NCBI GenBank assembly: GCA_964614215.1
Contig: CAZTKP010000029.1
Location: 1-22,244, forward strand
Direction of reading: 5' to 3'
DNA length: 22,244 nucleotides
Origin: CAZTKP01 sp964614215
GTDB taxonomy: Bacteria > UBP6 > UBA1177
Shown one piece after another: positions 1-7,504 of the stretch. Positions within the stretch are counted from its first letter, which is position 1. The number at the start of each line of letters is the position of its first letter. A program made the position numbers and the translations under genes. The notes beneath the pieces were generated by a model. It made no database searches and was not told where the DNA came from. It saw nothing but the letters and a program-made list of their open reading frames with translations.

Positions 1-138
1 AAAACAGAAACAGCAGATCTTAAGCCTAGGACTGTTGGAATCTGTCTTGAGAAATTAGACAAAGGCGATGAATGCATTGAGGATTATATGTGTAAATCAG
101 ATAACTGCAGTCACGGAGTTTGCGGAGCTGCTCTATAA
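1..138 (+). CDS. C-terminal fragment of a Cys-rich protein (5' end outside window)
   Basis: Frame 1 is open from the first base to TAA at 136-138 and gives the last 45 residues of a protein. Five cysteines lie in the final 31 residues (fragment positions 15, 25, 31, 36, 41) in a CxxxxxxxxxC-x5-C-x4-C-x4-C spacing, with the stretch CIEDYMCKSDNCSHGVC. This resembles small disulfide-rich modules at the C-terminus of exported bacterial proteins, and another Cys-rich exported protein lies at 17931-18548. Start, signal sequence and function cannot be seen. The frame is convincing because of the Cys pattern and the clean stop before the convergent gene at 189. The family assignment is open. Confidence 0.7.
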   Translation, partial: KTETADLKPRTVGICLEKLDKGDECIEDYMCKSDNCSHGVCGAAL

Positions 139-188
139 CGCTCCAAGTCTAAATTTCAGTTTCTAAAAAATTTCTTAAAAACCTTAGA
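139..188. other. short convergent intergenic gap
   Basis: This 50-bp AT-rich gap separates two convergent genes. I see only a weak 5-bp complementarity (TCTAA/TTAGA) and no convincing intrinsic terminator in either direction. Confidence 0.4.
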
Positions 189-1127
189 TTAATCATGAAC
201 TATTAACGTACCTGTTTTTCCGTTCATAGCATCAAGAAGTTTATCTTCGGATGTAATGATAACTTTCTTTCCTGGATTTGTCTTAACAAAATCGATCGCG
301 GCCTTTATCTTAGGGCCCATGCTTCCTGCAGGAAATTCGCCCTGAGCCATATAGCTCTCGGCTTCCCTTGCGGTCATCTTATCTATCCATTTTGGTTCAT
401 CTGACTTAAAATCAATGGCCACTTTTTCAACACCGGTAAGAATTGCAACGATGTCAGCATCAATTGTCTTTGCGATCATAACACTTGCAAGATCCTTATC
501 AATAACTGCATCAATCCCCACAAAACCCTGAGACTCTTTTCTATAGACCGGAATTCCGCCGCCGCCGCCAGTAATAACCGTAAATCCTTCGTCAAGAAGA
601 GTTTTCATGGCATTGGGATTAAGAACTCTCAAAGGCATAGGTGAAGGAACCACTCGCCTGTAACCTCTACCGCTGTCCTCAACCATCTTCCAGCCGTTCT
701 TCATCTTTGTAATAGCTTTCTGCTGGTTATAAAAAGGTCCTACCGGTTTTGTGGGTTTTCTGAAAGCGGAATCGTTGGGATTGACCTCTATCTGCGTAAC
801 AAGAGTTGCTATCTTCGGCCTTTTCCCTGCTTTTGACAGACAGTTCATCAATCCCTGCTCGATCATGTAGCCCATACTTCCCTGAGTGTCGGCAACACAG
901 ATGACAAGCGGGTCCGGATATACTTCTGTTTCAGCCATTTCATTTCTTATAAGTCTTGAGCCTGCCTGAGGACCGTTTCCGTGAGTCACAACAACCTGAT
1001 GGCCTTCTTTGATCAGTTCAACTATTCCACCGACAGATGCTCTGATATTCTTTTCCTGATCTTCGATCGTTCCCTTGTCTCCCGGTTTAATAAGAGCATT
1101 TCCGCCAAGAGCAATTACTATTTTCAT
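189..1127 (-). CDS. arcC: carbamate kinase
   Basis: The 312-residue product matches the usual carbamate kinase length. The enzyme interconverts carbamoyl phosphate + ADP and ATP + carbamate + NH3 in the cytoplasm, usually generating ATP at the end of arginine/citrulline or ureide breakdown. Family hallmarks are the N-terminal MKIVIALGGNALIKPGD, VVTHGNGPQAG, the VTQIEV...KPTKPVGPFY stretch, VVPSPMP, GGGGIPV and GVEKVAIDF, all in the order expected of the amino-acid-kinase fold. I start at the ATG at 1125-1127, preceded by GGAG at 5-nt spacing. The frame remains open to 1181, but that extension would be translated through a terminator-like hairpin and adds 18 residues foreign to the family. It lies directly downstream of a COG2403-type GTPase gene. 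No other arginine deiminase pathway gene is in the window. Confidence 0.96.
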   Translation of the reverse strand: MKIVIALGGNALIKPGDKGTIEDQEKNIRASVGGIVELIKEGHQVVVTHGNGPQAGSRLIRNEMAETEVYPDPLVICVADTQGSMGYMIEQGLMNCLSKAGKRPKIATLVTQIEVNPNDSAFRKPTKPVGPFYNQQKAITKMKNGWKMVEDSGRGYRRVVPSPMPLRVLNPNAMKTLLDEGFTVITGGGGGIPVYRKESQGFVGIDAVIDKDLASVMIAKTIDADIVAILTGVEKVAIDFKSDEPKWIDKMTAREAESYMAQGEFPAGSMGPKIKAAIDFVKTNPGKKVIITSEDKLLDAMNGKTGTLIVHD

Positions 1128-1137
1128 GCAAACTCCA

Positions 1138-1172
1138 TCAAAAAAGAAAGGAGGCTCAAAAAGAGCCCCCTC
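1138..1172 (-). terminator. terminator-like hairpin between the GTPase gene and arcC (possible attenuator)
   Basis: Read on the minus strand, GGGGGCTC (1163-1170) pairs with GAGCCTCC (1150-1157) over 8 bp with one G-U and a 5-nt loop, then runs into a T-rich tract (TTTCTTTTT, 1141-1149). It has the form of an intrinsic terminator. It sits after the GTPase stop (1194) and immediately before the arcC ribosome site (about 1133-1136), leaving no space for a promoter between hairpin and arcC. It may therefore partly attenuate arcC. Confidence 0.7.
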
Positions 1173-1193
1173 AAACGTCAAAACTTACTAAAA

Positions 1194-2528
1194 TTATTTG
1201 AAAAGCTTACTAACTATGATCTTTTCAAGTTCTTCAGCACCGTTTCCTCTCGGGCTAAGCTCGTAACCAACCTTAACGATAGGCTTGTTTGATTTAACAA
1301 CTCTGCCAAGGTCGATCGGAGTACCGCTGAGAACAACATCAGCTTCAATGGCATTCATTGTTGTTTCAAGATCCTTTTTCTGCTCGTCACCATAACCCAT
1401 AGCAGGAAGGATTCCTTCACCAATATTAGGATATTTTTCATATGTGTAGGCAATTTTACCGACAGCAAAAGGTCTAGGATCGACCATTTTTGCAACACCG
1501 GCTCTCTTTGCAGCAACAGCAGCGGCACCGATCTTCATCTCACCGTGTGTAAGGGTTGGGCCGTCTTCAACAACGAGAACTTTCTTTCCTTTGATATCAC
1601 CGTCAACAGTAAGTGTGCTGTCAGCTTCGATAACAACTGCGTTAGGAGCAAGTCTTTTACAATTTGCTTTTACAGTCTCTATATCTTCAGGAGTTGCGCT
1701 GTCCATCTTATTGATAACGATGACATCAGCCATACAAACGTTAACTTCGCCAGGATAGTAGCTAACTTCGTGTCCCGGACGAAGCGGATCGACTACAACG
1801 ACCTTAAGATCAGAGTCATAGAAAGGGAAATCGTTGTTTCCGCCGTCCCAGAGAATAGCATCCGGCTCACCGGCAACATCTTTCTCTGCTTCTCTTACGA
1901 TAGCTTCGTAGTCAACACCTGAGTAGATCACGTTTCCTGCAGCAATATGCGGCTCGTATTCTTCCATCTCTTCAATTGTGCATTTATGGAACTCAAGGTC
2001 TTTGATCTCAGCAAACCTCTGAACTTTCTGAGCAACGAGGTCGCCGTAAGGCATTGGATGACGAATAGCAACAACTTTTTTACCCATCTTTTTGAAAATG
2101 TCATAGATAAATCTTGTTGTCTGGCTTTTTCCGCAACCGGTTCTTGCAGCACAGATAGAAATAACAGGTTTTGTTGATTTAACCTTTGTCTTGTCATAGC
2201 CGAGAAGTGTGAAATCAGCACCCAGAGCGTTAACAAGAGCAGACTTGCTCATTACGTAATTGTAAGGAACATCACTGTATGCGAAAACAACTTCTTCAAC
2301 GTTGAGATCTTTAATAAGCTTAGGAAGATCTGCTTCGTCATAGATCGGGATTCCCTGCGGATAAAGTTTGCCTGAAAGTTCGGCGGGGTATTTTCTACCG
2401 TCGATGTCCGGGATCTGTGTAGCTGTAAAAGCAACTACTTCACACTCTTCGTTGTTTCTGAAAAAAGTGTTGAAATTGTGGAAATCTCTTCCTGCAGCAC
2501 CCATAATGAGAATTCTTCTTCTGGTCAT
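1194..2528 (-). CDS. COG2403-type GTPase, cyclic 2,3-diphosphoglycerate synthetase-like
   Basis: This 444-residue cytoplasmic protein has a nucleotide-binding N-terminus (RRILIMGAAGRDFHNFN), then a P-loop AARTGCGKS (about 127-134) and a G4-like NKMD (273-276). Between them lie WDGGNNDFPF (from 227) and VVDPLRPGHE, typical of the bacterial and archaeal proteins annotated as predicted GTPase or cyclic 2,3-diphosphoglycerate synthetase. That activity is known from methanogens. A bacterium is unlikely to make the archaeal thermoprotectant, so the real substrate is uncertain. The start is the ATG at 2526-2528: GGAGG ends 5 nt upstream, and the in-frame ATG at 2540 itself overlaps that ribosome site. 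It is followed by arcC on the same strand, suggesting a link to carbamoyl phosphate or acyl-phosphate chemistry (inference). Confidence 0.85.
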   Translation of the reverse strand: MTRRRILIMGAAGRDFHNFNTFFRNNEECEVVAFTATQIPDIDGRKYPAELSGKLYPQGIPIYDEADLPKLIKDLNVEEVVFAYSDVPYNYVMSKSALVNALGADFTLLGYDKTKVKSTKPVISICAARTGCGKSQTTRFIYDIFKKMGKKVVAIRHPMPYGDLVAQKVQRFAEIKDLEFHKCTIEEMEEYEPHIAAGNVIYSGVDYEAIVREAEKDVAGEPDAILWDGGNNDFPFYDSDLKVVVVDPLRPGHEVSYYPGEVNVCMADVIVINKMDSATPEDIETVKANCKRLAPNAVVIEADSTLTVDGDIKGKKVLVVEDGPTLTHGEMKIGAAAVAAKRAGVAKMVDPRPFAVGKIAYTYEKYPNIGEGILPAMGYGDEQKKDLETTMNAIEADVVLSGTPIDLGRVVKSNKPIVKVGYELSPRGNGAEELEKIIVSKLFK

Positions 2529-2565
2529 TTTTTCCTCCAAAAAAGATATATAAATAAAGCTTGTG

Positions 2566-2604
2566 GCCGGACAAGGTCAACGGCCGCCGGACAATGTCGA
2601 CGGC
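2566..2604. repeat. tandem pair of 19-bp GC-rich imperfect palindromes in the GTPase-gene leader
   Basis: Two copies, 2566-2584 and 2586-2604, follow GCCGGACAAKGTCRACGGC and lie 20 bp apart (start to start) in an otherwise AT-rich region. Each copy begins with GCCG and ends with CGGC. They fall just downstream of the predicted -10 box for the minus-strand gene at 1194-2528, at or right after the likely transcription start. A paired operator or a leader RNA element is plausible; no regulator is identified. Confidence 0.6.
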
Positions 2605-2610
2605 AAAATT

Positions 2611-2638
2611 AAAATATCATAAGGATCCCCTATGTCAA
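2611..2638 (-). promoter_or_regulatory. predicted sigma-70-type promoter for the GTPase-arcC unit
   Basis: On the minus strand, TTGACA (2633-2638) and TATTTT (2611-2616) are separated by 16 bp. The -35 box overlaps the 3' end of the upstream nucleotidyltransferase gene. Transcription would start near 2604, at the edge of the tandem palindromes. Confidence 0.55.
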
Positions 2639-3321
2639 GAGGTTTTTATATACTTTAAAATATTACTTTTTAATCTTTTCAATCTCTCTTCCTGAAAAGA
2701 CCTCGGCAAATGACCTTCAACGGCCTCATAGATCCTTGAAATATTAAACATTTTCCTAAAGTTTTCCTTTAAAAAAGCCCTTACTTCTTCATCATCATTT
2801 TCCAAAAGCTCCACATTAAGATCTAATGCATTATCAGCAATAAATACAATATCTTCCAGATCATGACTCAAATACGGATCATTGATACCTCTGTCATTGA
2901 AAGCAGAAAATTTTGTTGCCAGATAGTATGAAAGTGGAAGAAGAAATATCTCGATATCATCAATAGTTTTCTTTTCAGCTTTGATAAAACCTGATTCAAA
3001 CCATTTGTTTCCCGGAGCCCATCCTATCTGATTTACAGACATTACATCCACCAATATACCGAGATATTCAAATCTGCATAAAACTTTATTATCAATTTTC
3101 TGCTTAAATCCGACGTCTCCCAGTTTTTCTCTTAAAGACTCGAGCTGACCGAAAGATAACAGCTGAAAAACTATATCAACATCTTTTGTAATCCTTATCT
3201 TTTGAGTTTTTGACCCATCCACATAAAACTGAGCAACTGAACCACCTACAAAAACAGCTTTTTCATTAATACTGTTTATTGCTTTTGCAACAACCTTAAT
3301 ATTTTCAACTGTTACTGACAT
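2635..3321 (-). CDS. AbiEii-like nucleotidyltransferase (putative toxin of a type IV TA-like pair)
   Basis: The 228-residue protein shows the nucleotidyltransferase signature: FVGGS (24-28) followed by a DxD (D47 and D49 in KDVDIV), a third candidate acidic residue D92 (LVDVM), and a C-terminal helical part with LATKFSAFNDRG (K137) and SHDLEDIVF (D155). This arrangement is typical of AbiEii/MNT-type enzymes, whose known members transfer nucleotides to tRNA or proteins. The start ATG (3319-3321) overlaps the end of the preceding gene by 10 nt and has GGAG 8 nt upstream, so the two genes are translationally coupled. The partner is a winged-helix protein, as in type IV toxin-antitoxin loci, where the antitoxin also represses the promoter. 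It might instead be a non-toxic nucleotidyltransferase. The fold is well supported; the toxin role is inference. Confidence 0.75.
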   Translation of the reverse strand: MSVTVENIKVVAKAINSINEKAVFVGGSVAQFYVDGSKTQKIRITKDVDIVFQLLSFGQLESLREKLGDVGFKQKIDNKVLCRFEYLGILVDVMSVNQIGWAPGNKWFESGFIKAEKKTIDDIEIFLLPLSYYLATKFSAFNDRGINDPYLSHDLEDIVFIADNALDLNVELLENDDEEVRAFLKENFRKMFNISRIYEAVEGHLPRSFQEERLKRLKSNILKYIKTS

Positions 3322-3824
3322 AATCTTTTCTCCAGCTCTTTTATCGCAAGCTTTCTTTCTCTTGCACTACCAACCCTTAAAGCATCAACAACAGCAAGAA
3401 GCTGATATAAATTCTCGTCATTAAGACATGCCTGCGGAACAGAATAATAAAGAGGCTGAATTTCCTGACCGACAATTGTTCCGTCTATGTACGGCCATAC
3501 ATAACTATATTCGCTTTCAATTAAATTTTTTAAAGGAGGAGCGCTGTGTGCTGTTGGCAATCCTCTTACGATTGCTCCGGGAATTTGCGGAAAAACATAC
3601 TTTATTCCATGAACCAGAAATTCAAGCAAGTTGTTTCTCCTTACCGTTTTTTTATCTGCACTCAACAATCCTGCAGCAACACTTCTTACAACAGACTCAC
3701 TCACCTCGCTTCTGCTAACTCCGATTGAATCAGCAACATCTTTCAAATAGAAATCGTTATCTAACACCACCATCTTCAGTAGAACGACTACATCATGCGG
3801 TCTCATGCCAATCTGTTTTTTCAC
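3312..3824 (-). CDS. winged-helix protein upstream of nucleotidyltransferase (putative antitoxin/regulator)
   Basis: A 170-residue soluble protein. Residues about 26-55 form a helix-turn-helix (LKDVADSIGVSRSEVSESVV) like MarR-type or sigma-region winged helices. The middle region (RGLPTAHSAPPL) and the tail VVDALRVGSARERKLA look like features of antitoxin-like proteins paired with nucleotidyltransferases. I start at the GTG at 3822-3824, with GGAGG 5 nt upstream. The TTG at 3836 is in frame but overlaps that ribosome site. The promoter just upstream carries a perfect palindrome, fitting autoregulation. The partner gene overlaps by 10 nt. DNA binding is inferred from the HTH; neutralising activity is only suggested by context. 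Confidence 0.75.
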   Translation of the reverse strand: MKKQIGMRPHDVVVLLKMVVLDNDFYLKDVADSIGVSRSEVSESVVRSVAAGLLSADKKTVRRNNLLEFLVHGIKYVFPQIPGAIVRGLPTAHSAPPLKNLIESEYSYVWPYIDGTIVGQEIQPLYYSVPQACLNDENLYQLLAVVDALRVGSARERKLAIKELEKRLCQ

Positions 3825-3845
3825 ACAACCCTCCAATTTGCATTT

Positions 3846-3856
3846 CGCGAATCGCG
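3846..3856. promoter_or_regulatory. perfect 11-bp palindrome, candidate operator of the wHTH/nucleotidyltransferase pair
   Basis: CGCGA-A-TCGCG is a perfect inverted repeat in AT-rich surroundings. It begins 10 bp downstream of the predicted -10 box and 21 bp upstream of the GTG start of the wHTH gene. Its position suits a repressor site for the encoded wHTH protein. Confidence 0.5.
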
Positions 3857-3866
3857 TATCACAAAC

Positions 3867-3894
3867 ATGCTACCATGGTTTTTGAATTTGTCAA
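3867..3894 (-). promoter_or_regulatory. predicted promoter of the wHTH/nucleotidyltransferase pair
   Basis: On the minus strand, a consensus TTGACA (3889-3894) and TAGCAT (3867-3872) lie 16 bp apart. The cassette therefore appears to be transcribed independently of the holA operon upstream. Confidence 0.55.
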
Positions 3895-3900
3895 TACATC

Positions 3901-3924
3901 TTAATTCTAAATTTTAATTCTAAA
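3901..3924. repeat. two direct 11-bp copies of TTAATTCTAAA
   Basis: TTAATTCTAAA occurs at 3901-3911 and 3914-3924, a 13-bp period. The second copy includes the holA stop codon and the first lies next to the -35 box of the following cassette. It looks like a small tandem duplication; no function is evident. Confidence 0.6.
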
Positions 3925-4936
3925 AATACAAAGCCATGAACTGTTCAAGTTCAACGGTTGTGGATGAGGTTCCGACGCCATAGGCTCCCTTCATGCCCAG
4001 TTCAATTTCAGCGAGTTTCCTCAGCGCTTGTAACAGCTGAATATTCTTATATTTTCCAGCGAGTCTTTCAGCCATTCTCTTCATGTAGAAAAGTCTGTTT
4101 TTATTAAGAAATGACTGTAGTTCAGAGCTTTTTCCGTCACGAAGAAATATTCTCGCATTCATTATTCCTCTGAAGTGTCTGAAGAACATTGAGATAATGA
4201 GAGGATTGACCTTATATTCGCCTTCCGTGATCATTGTTTCACGGTAAAGTTTTACTGCATCGGCCTTTTTTTCATCAACAAGCATATCCATAATTTTAAA
4301 GATCACCTGCTCGCTCAGACCGTAAAGAACGGTATCAACTTTATCAAAAGTTATATCCGTCATCCCGTTACTTTCGGCAAAAAGTTTTATTTTCTCTATT
4401 TCGTTATGAAAATAGAACAGGTCTTTATCCTGAGAATTCACAAAAAAGTCTTCGGTTCTACTATCGGGCTTAAAAGGTCTGAACTCATTTCTCACGAACT
4501 GTCTGACATCGGCCGGCCCCGGTTCAGGAACTTCAAAATAGATCTTTTTCATCTGTCTGAGCGACTTGAAGAACTTTGTTCTCTTATCGATCTCACTAAT
4601 AAAAACTATGAGAAAATTATTCTGCTCAGAAGTATCGATGTAATCTTCAAGCATCTTTCTATCTTTGTCTGTCAGTTTCGGTGAAAGCTCAAGAATAACT
4701 ATCTTCTGGGAGCTGAAAAAACCTATCTCACGGGCAGTGTTCACAGCTTCTGAAACAACATCCTTGTTGTCGTTCATATCATAGGGAATTATCTCTTTCT
4801 CATTTTTGTCCCTGACAAGTTCCCTGAGTTCCTCTTTCATCCTGACAACAACAAAACGTTCCGGAGAGTTAATAAAGAAAACTCCCCCGAAACCATCAAA
4901 ATTTATATAGCTTTTTATCGAAGGAGGATAGGACAT
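3920..4936 (-). CDS. holA: DNA polymerase III subunit delta
   Basis: The 338-residue product has the size and pattern of HolA, the delta subunit of the clamp loader that opens the beta clamp. Visible features are the N-terminal GVFFINSPERFVVVRMKEEL, the ATPase-fold-like segment FFSSQKIVILE...LIVFISEIDKRTKFFKSL, the FEVPEPGPADVRQFVRNEF linker, and the C-terminal helical collar with LSEQVIFKIMDMLVDEKK and LIISMFFRHFRGIMNAR. As usual for delta, no Walker A motif is present. The ATG (4934-4936) is separated by one base from the leuS stop (4938-4940), so translation is probably coupled. Adjacency of leuS and holA is also seen in enterobacteria, where an lptE gene lies between them; here none does. 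It is the last gene of the four-gene minus-strand operon. Confidence 0.93.
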   Translation of the reverse strand: MSYPPSIKSYINFDGFGGVFFINSPERFVVVRMKEELRELVRDKNEKEIIPYDMNDNKDVVSEAVNTAREIGFFSSQKIVILELSPKLTDKDRKMLEDYIDTSEQNNFLIVFISEIDKRTKFFKSLRQMKKIYFEVPEPGPADVRQFVRNEFRPFKPDSRTEDFFVNSQDKDLFYFHNEIEKIKLFAESNGMTDITFDKVDTVLYGLSEQVIFKIMDMLVDEKKADAVKLYRETMITEGEYKVNPLIISMFFRHFRGIMNARIFLRDGKSSELQSFLNKNRLFYMKRMAERLAGKYKNIQLLQALRKLAEIELGMKGAYGVGTSSTTVELEQFMALYF

Positions 4937-4937
4937 A

Positions 4938-7484
4938 TCAGCCTACAACGTTTACAAGTTTGCCGGGAACATAGATCACCTTTCTGATCTCACCGCTCTT
5001 AAGAAACTTTGAATAATCTTTAGCACTTACCAAAGCCTCGACTTCCTCTCTGGTGATGTCGGCCCTGACCGTCAGCCTGTCTCTGAGCTTTCCGTTAACC
5101 TGAACGACCACCAGGATCTCATCCTTGACCAGCGCACTATCGTTAACTGTCGGAAACTCCGCCTTTGCAAGCGGTTCCATACCGCAGAGCTCAGCAAGCT
5201 CTTCACTTATATGAGGAGCAAAAGGATTAAGCAGCATGACTATACTTTTAAGAGCGTCTGCAAAAACAGCTTTTTTTTCGTCGTTATCAGCCTTGAATTT
5301 ATAGGCGGCGTTAACAAGCTCCATGATAGCACTGATCGCAGTATTGAAGTGGAATCTCTCTATTTCCTCTCTCACCTTTTTTATGGTTTCATGGGTCTTT
5401 GCCCACAGATCCTTTCCGTCTTCAGCAACTTTACCGACCTGTGCCGCATCTTTCACAGTTTCAATGTTCTCGGAAACTATATTCCAGACCCTGTAAAGAA
5501 ATCTGCTGCAGCCTTCAACTCCGTCTTCAGACCATTCCAGATCCTTTTCAGGCGGAGCGGCGAACAGAACAAAAAGTCTTGCAGTATCGGCACCGTATTT
5601 TTCAATAAGCTTCACCGGATCGACAACATTTTTCTTTGATTTGCTCATCTTTTCAACGCGACCTACCTTAACCAACTTTCCGTCTGAAGATCTTACATTG
5701 TTCCCATCTTTGATCTCAATTTCTTCGGGATAGATATATTCACCGTCAGCCGAGTAGGTCTCCATGCAGACCATTCCCTGAGTAAGCAAACGTTTCACAG
5801 GCTCTCTGAAATTCACATAACCGAGATCGGCAAGAACTTTTGTGAAAAAACGGGTATAGAGAAGATGCATTACAGCATGTTCGACACCACCGATATACTG
5901 ATCCACCGGCATTGCACGGTTAACTTCGTCCTTTGAGAAAGGCTCGTTCTCGGACTTCGGATCACAGTACTTCATGTGGTACCAGGAACTTTCAACAAAA
6001 GTATCCATCGTATCGGTCTCACGTTTTGCGGGTCCTCCGCAGACCGGACATGTCGTCTCGTAAAATTCCTTCATATCCTTAAGCGGGCTCTGAGCACCTG
6101 TAAATTCCACTTCTTCGGGAAGTCTTACAGGAAGGTTTTCCTTTTTTTCGGGAACTGTTCCGCATTTTTCACAGTTTATCATAGGAACCGGAGTCCCCCA
6201 GAAACGCTGACGGCTTATTCCCCAGTCACGAAGTCTGTAGTTGACTCCTTTTTTGCCTGAACCTTTTTCCAGGAGATATTCCGTCACCTTCTTTTTGCCC
6301 TCATCTGAAGGAAGATCTGTAAATATTCCGCTGTCAAACATAACTCCCGGCTCGGTATAGGCTTCGGTTAAAGGCAACTCAAGATCTCCCTCAACAGGTT
6401 TAATGACAGGTTTTATTGGAATTTCATACTTCGTTGCGAATTCGAAATCTCTCTGATCGTGAGCAGGAACCGCCATGACAACGCCCGTTCCGTAGTCAGC
6501 AAGAACAAAGTTGCCGAAATACAGCGGAACTTCCTCTCCCGTCACCGGATGAACAAGATACTTTCCGGTAAAGAAACCTTTTTTCTCATATGAATCATCT
6601 TTCGTTGTTTCATGCAGTTTTTTCACCTCTTTGAAAAATGCTTCCATATCTTCTTTGTTTTCAGCATCCTCCAGTATCTCCGAGGACATTTCATGATCGA
6701 CGGACATACTCGCAAAGGTAACTCCCATCAGAGTATCCGGTCTGGTAGTGAACACTGTAAGCGCTTTATCAGTGCCGGCTATTTTAAAATCGATAAAAGT
6801 TCCTTCACTTCTGCCGATCCAGTTTCTCTGCATCTCCTTAACGTGATCAGGCCAGTCTTTAAGATCGTCAAGACAGTCAAGAAGTTCCTGAGCGTAGGCT
6901 GTAGTTCTGAAATACCACTGCTCTATCTTTTTCTTTTCAACAGGAGTTCCATGTCTCCAGCATGTCCCGTCTTCCACCTGCTCGTTAGCAAGAACCGTAT
7001 TACACTGAGGACACCAGTTCACTTCACTTTTTTTCTTATAGACAAGTCCCTTTTCGAACATTTCAATAAAGAACCTCTGTTCCCATCTGTAATAATCAGG
7101 TGAACAAGTTGCTATCTCACGATCCCAGTCATAGCTGAAACCCAGCTGATGAAAACGTTCCCTCATCGCCTCGATATTGCTGTATGTCCATTTTGCGGGC
7201 GGGATATTATTTTCGATCGCGGCATTTTCAGCGGGAAGTCCGAAAGCATCCCATCCCATTGGATGAAGAACATCGTAACCCAGTCTGAAATAGTATCTTG
7301 ATACGACATCGCCTATCGAGTAATTTCTGACATGACCCATGTGTAGTTTCCCCGAAGGATAGGGAAACATTTCAAGCATATAGTATTTCTTTTTATCGCT
7401 CTGTCCGCCTTTGTATGAGAAACATTTTTCATCTAGCCATATTTTCTGCCATTTAGATTCGATCTGTAAATGATTGTAGTGCAT
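4938..7484 (-). CDS. leuS: leucyl-tRNA synthetase
   Basis: An 848-residue class I synthetase that charges tRNA-Leu with leucine. The HIGH motif is HMGH (48-51, in PYPSGKLHMGHVRNYSIGD) and the KMSKS motif lies at 612-616. Between them is the CP1 editing domain (TTRPDTLMGVTFAS, and later GTGVVMAVPAHDQRDFEFA with its conserved editing Asp region). CxxC pairs (CPQC...; CEKC; CPVC) match zinc-ribbon modules of bacterial LeuRS. WGTPVP and EVEFTG...SPL are also typical. The C-terminus ends in the anticodon-binding helices and the small tRNA-contact domain (VQVNGKLRDRLTV). The length is normal and the gene intact. The start has GGAGG 5 nt upstream; the TPR gene ends 20 bp before it and holA follows directly. 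Confidence 0.98.
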   Translation of the reverse strand: MHYNHLQIESKWQKIWLDEKCFSYKGGQSDKKKYYMLEMFPYPSGKLHMGHVRNYSIGDVVSRYYFRLGYDVLHPMGWDAFGLPAENAAIENNIPPAKWTYSNIEAMRERFHQLGFSYDWDREIATCSPDYYRWEQRFFIEMFEKGLVYKKKSEVNWCPQCNTVLANEQVEDGTCWRHGTPVEKKKIEQWYFRTTAYAQELLDCLDDLKDWPDHVKEMQRNWIGRSEGTFIDFKIAGTDKALTVFTTRPDTLMGVTFASMSVDHEMSSEILEDAENKEDMEAFFKEVKKLHETTKDDSYEKKGFFTGKYLVHPVTGEEVPLYFGNFVLADYGTGVVMAVPAHDQRDFEFATKYEIPIKPVIKPVEGDLELPLTEAYTEPGVMFDSGIFTDLPSDEGKKKVTEYLLEKGSGKKGVNYRLRDWGISRQRFWGTPVPMINCEKCGTVPEKKENLPVRLPEEVEFTGAQSPLKDMKEFYETTCPVCGGPAKRETDTMDTFVESSWYHMKYCDPKSENEPFSKDEVNRAMPVDQYIGGVEHAVMHLLYTRFFTKVLADLGYVNFREPVKRLLTQGMVCMETYSADGEYIYPEEIEIKDGNNVRSSDGKLVKVGRVEKMSKSKKNVVDPVKLIEKYGADTARLFVLFAAPPEKDLEWSEDGVEGCSRFLYRVWNIVSENIETVKDAAQVGKVAEDGKDLWAKTHETIKKVREEIERFHFNTAISAIMELVNAAYKFKADNDEKKAVFADALKSIVMLLNPFAPHISEELAELCGMEPLAKAEFPTVNDSALVKDEILVVVQVNGKLRDRLTVRADITREEVEALVSAKDYSKFLKSGEIRKVIYVPGKLVNVVG

Positions 7485-7504
7485 TTTTCCTCCAAAAAGA
7501 GTGC

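Noticed and set aside
1128..1181. N-terminal extension of carbamate kinase to the ATG at 1181
   Set aside because: The extension is encoded by the terminator-like hairpin and T tract. The internal ATG at 1127 has a good ribosome site and the canonical family N-terminus.
5211..5639. Plus-strand ORFs within leuS and within other minus-strand genes (such as 6612-7103, 8174-8587, 20832-21506)
   Set aside because: They are shadows of well-supported genes, with no ribosome sites or recognisable domains.
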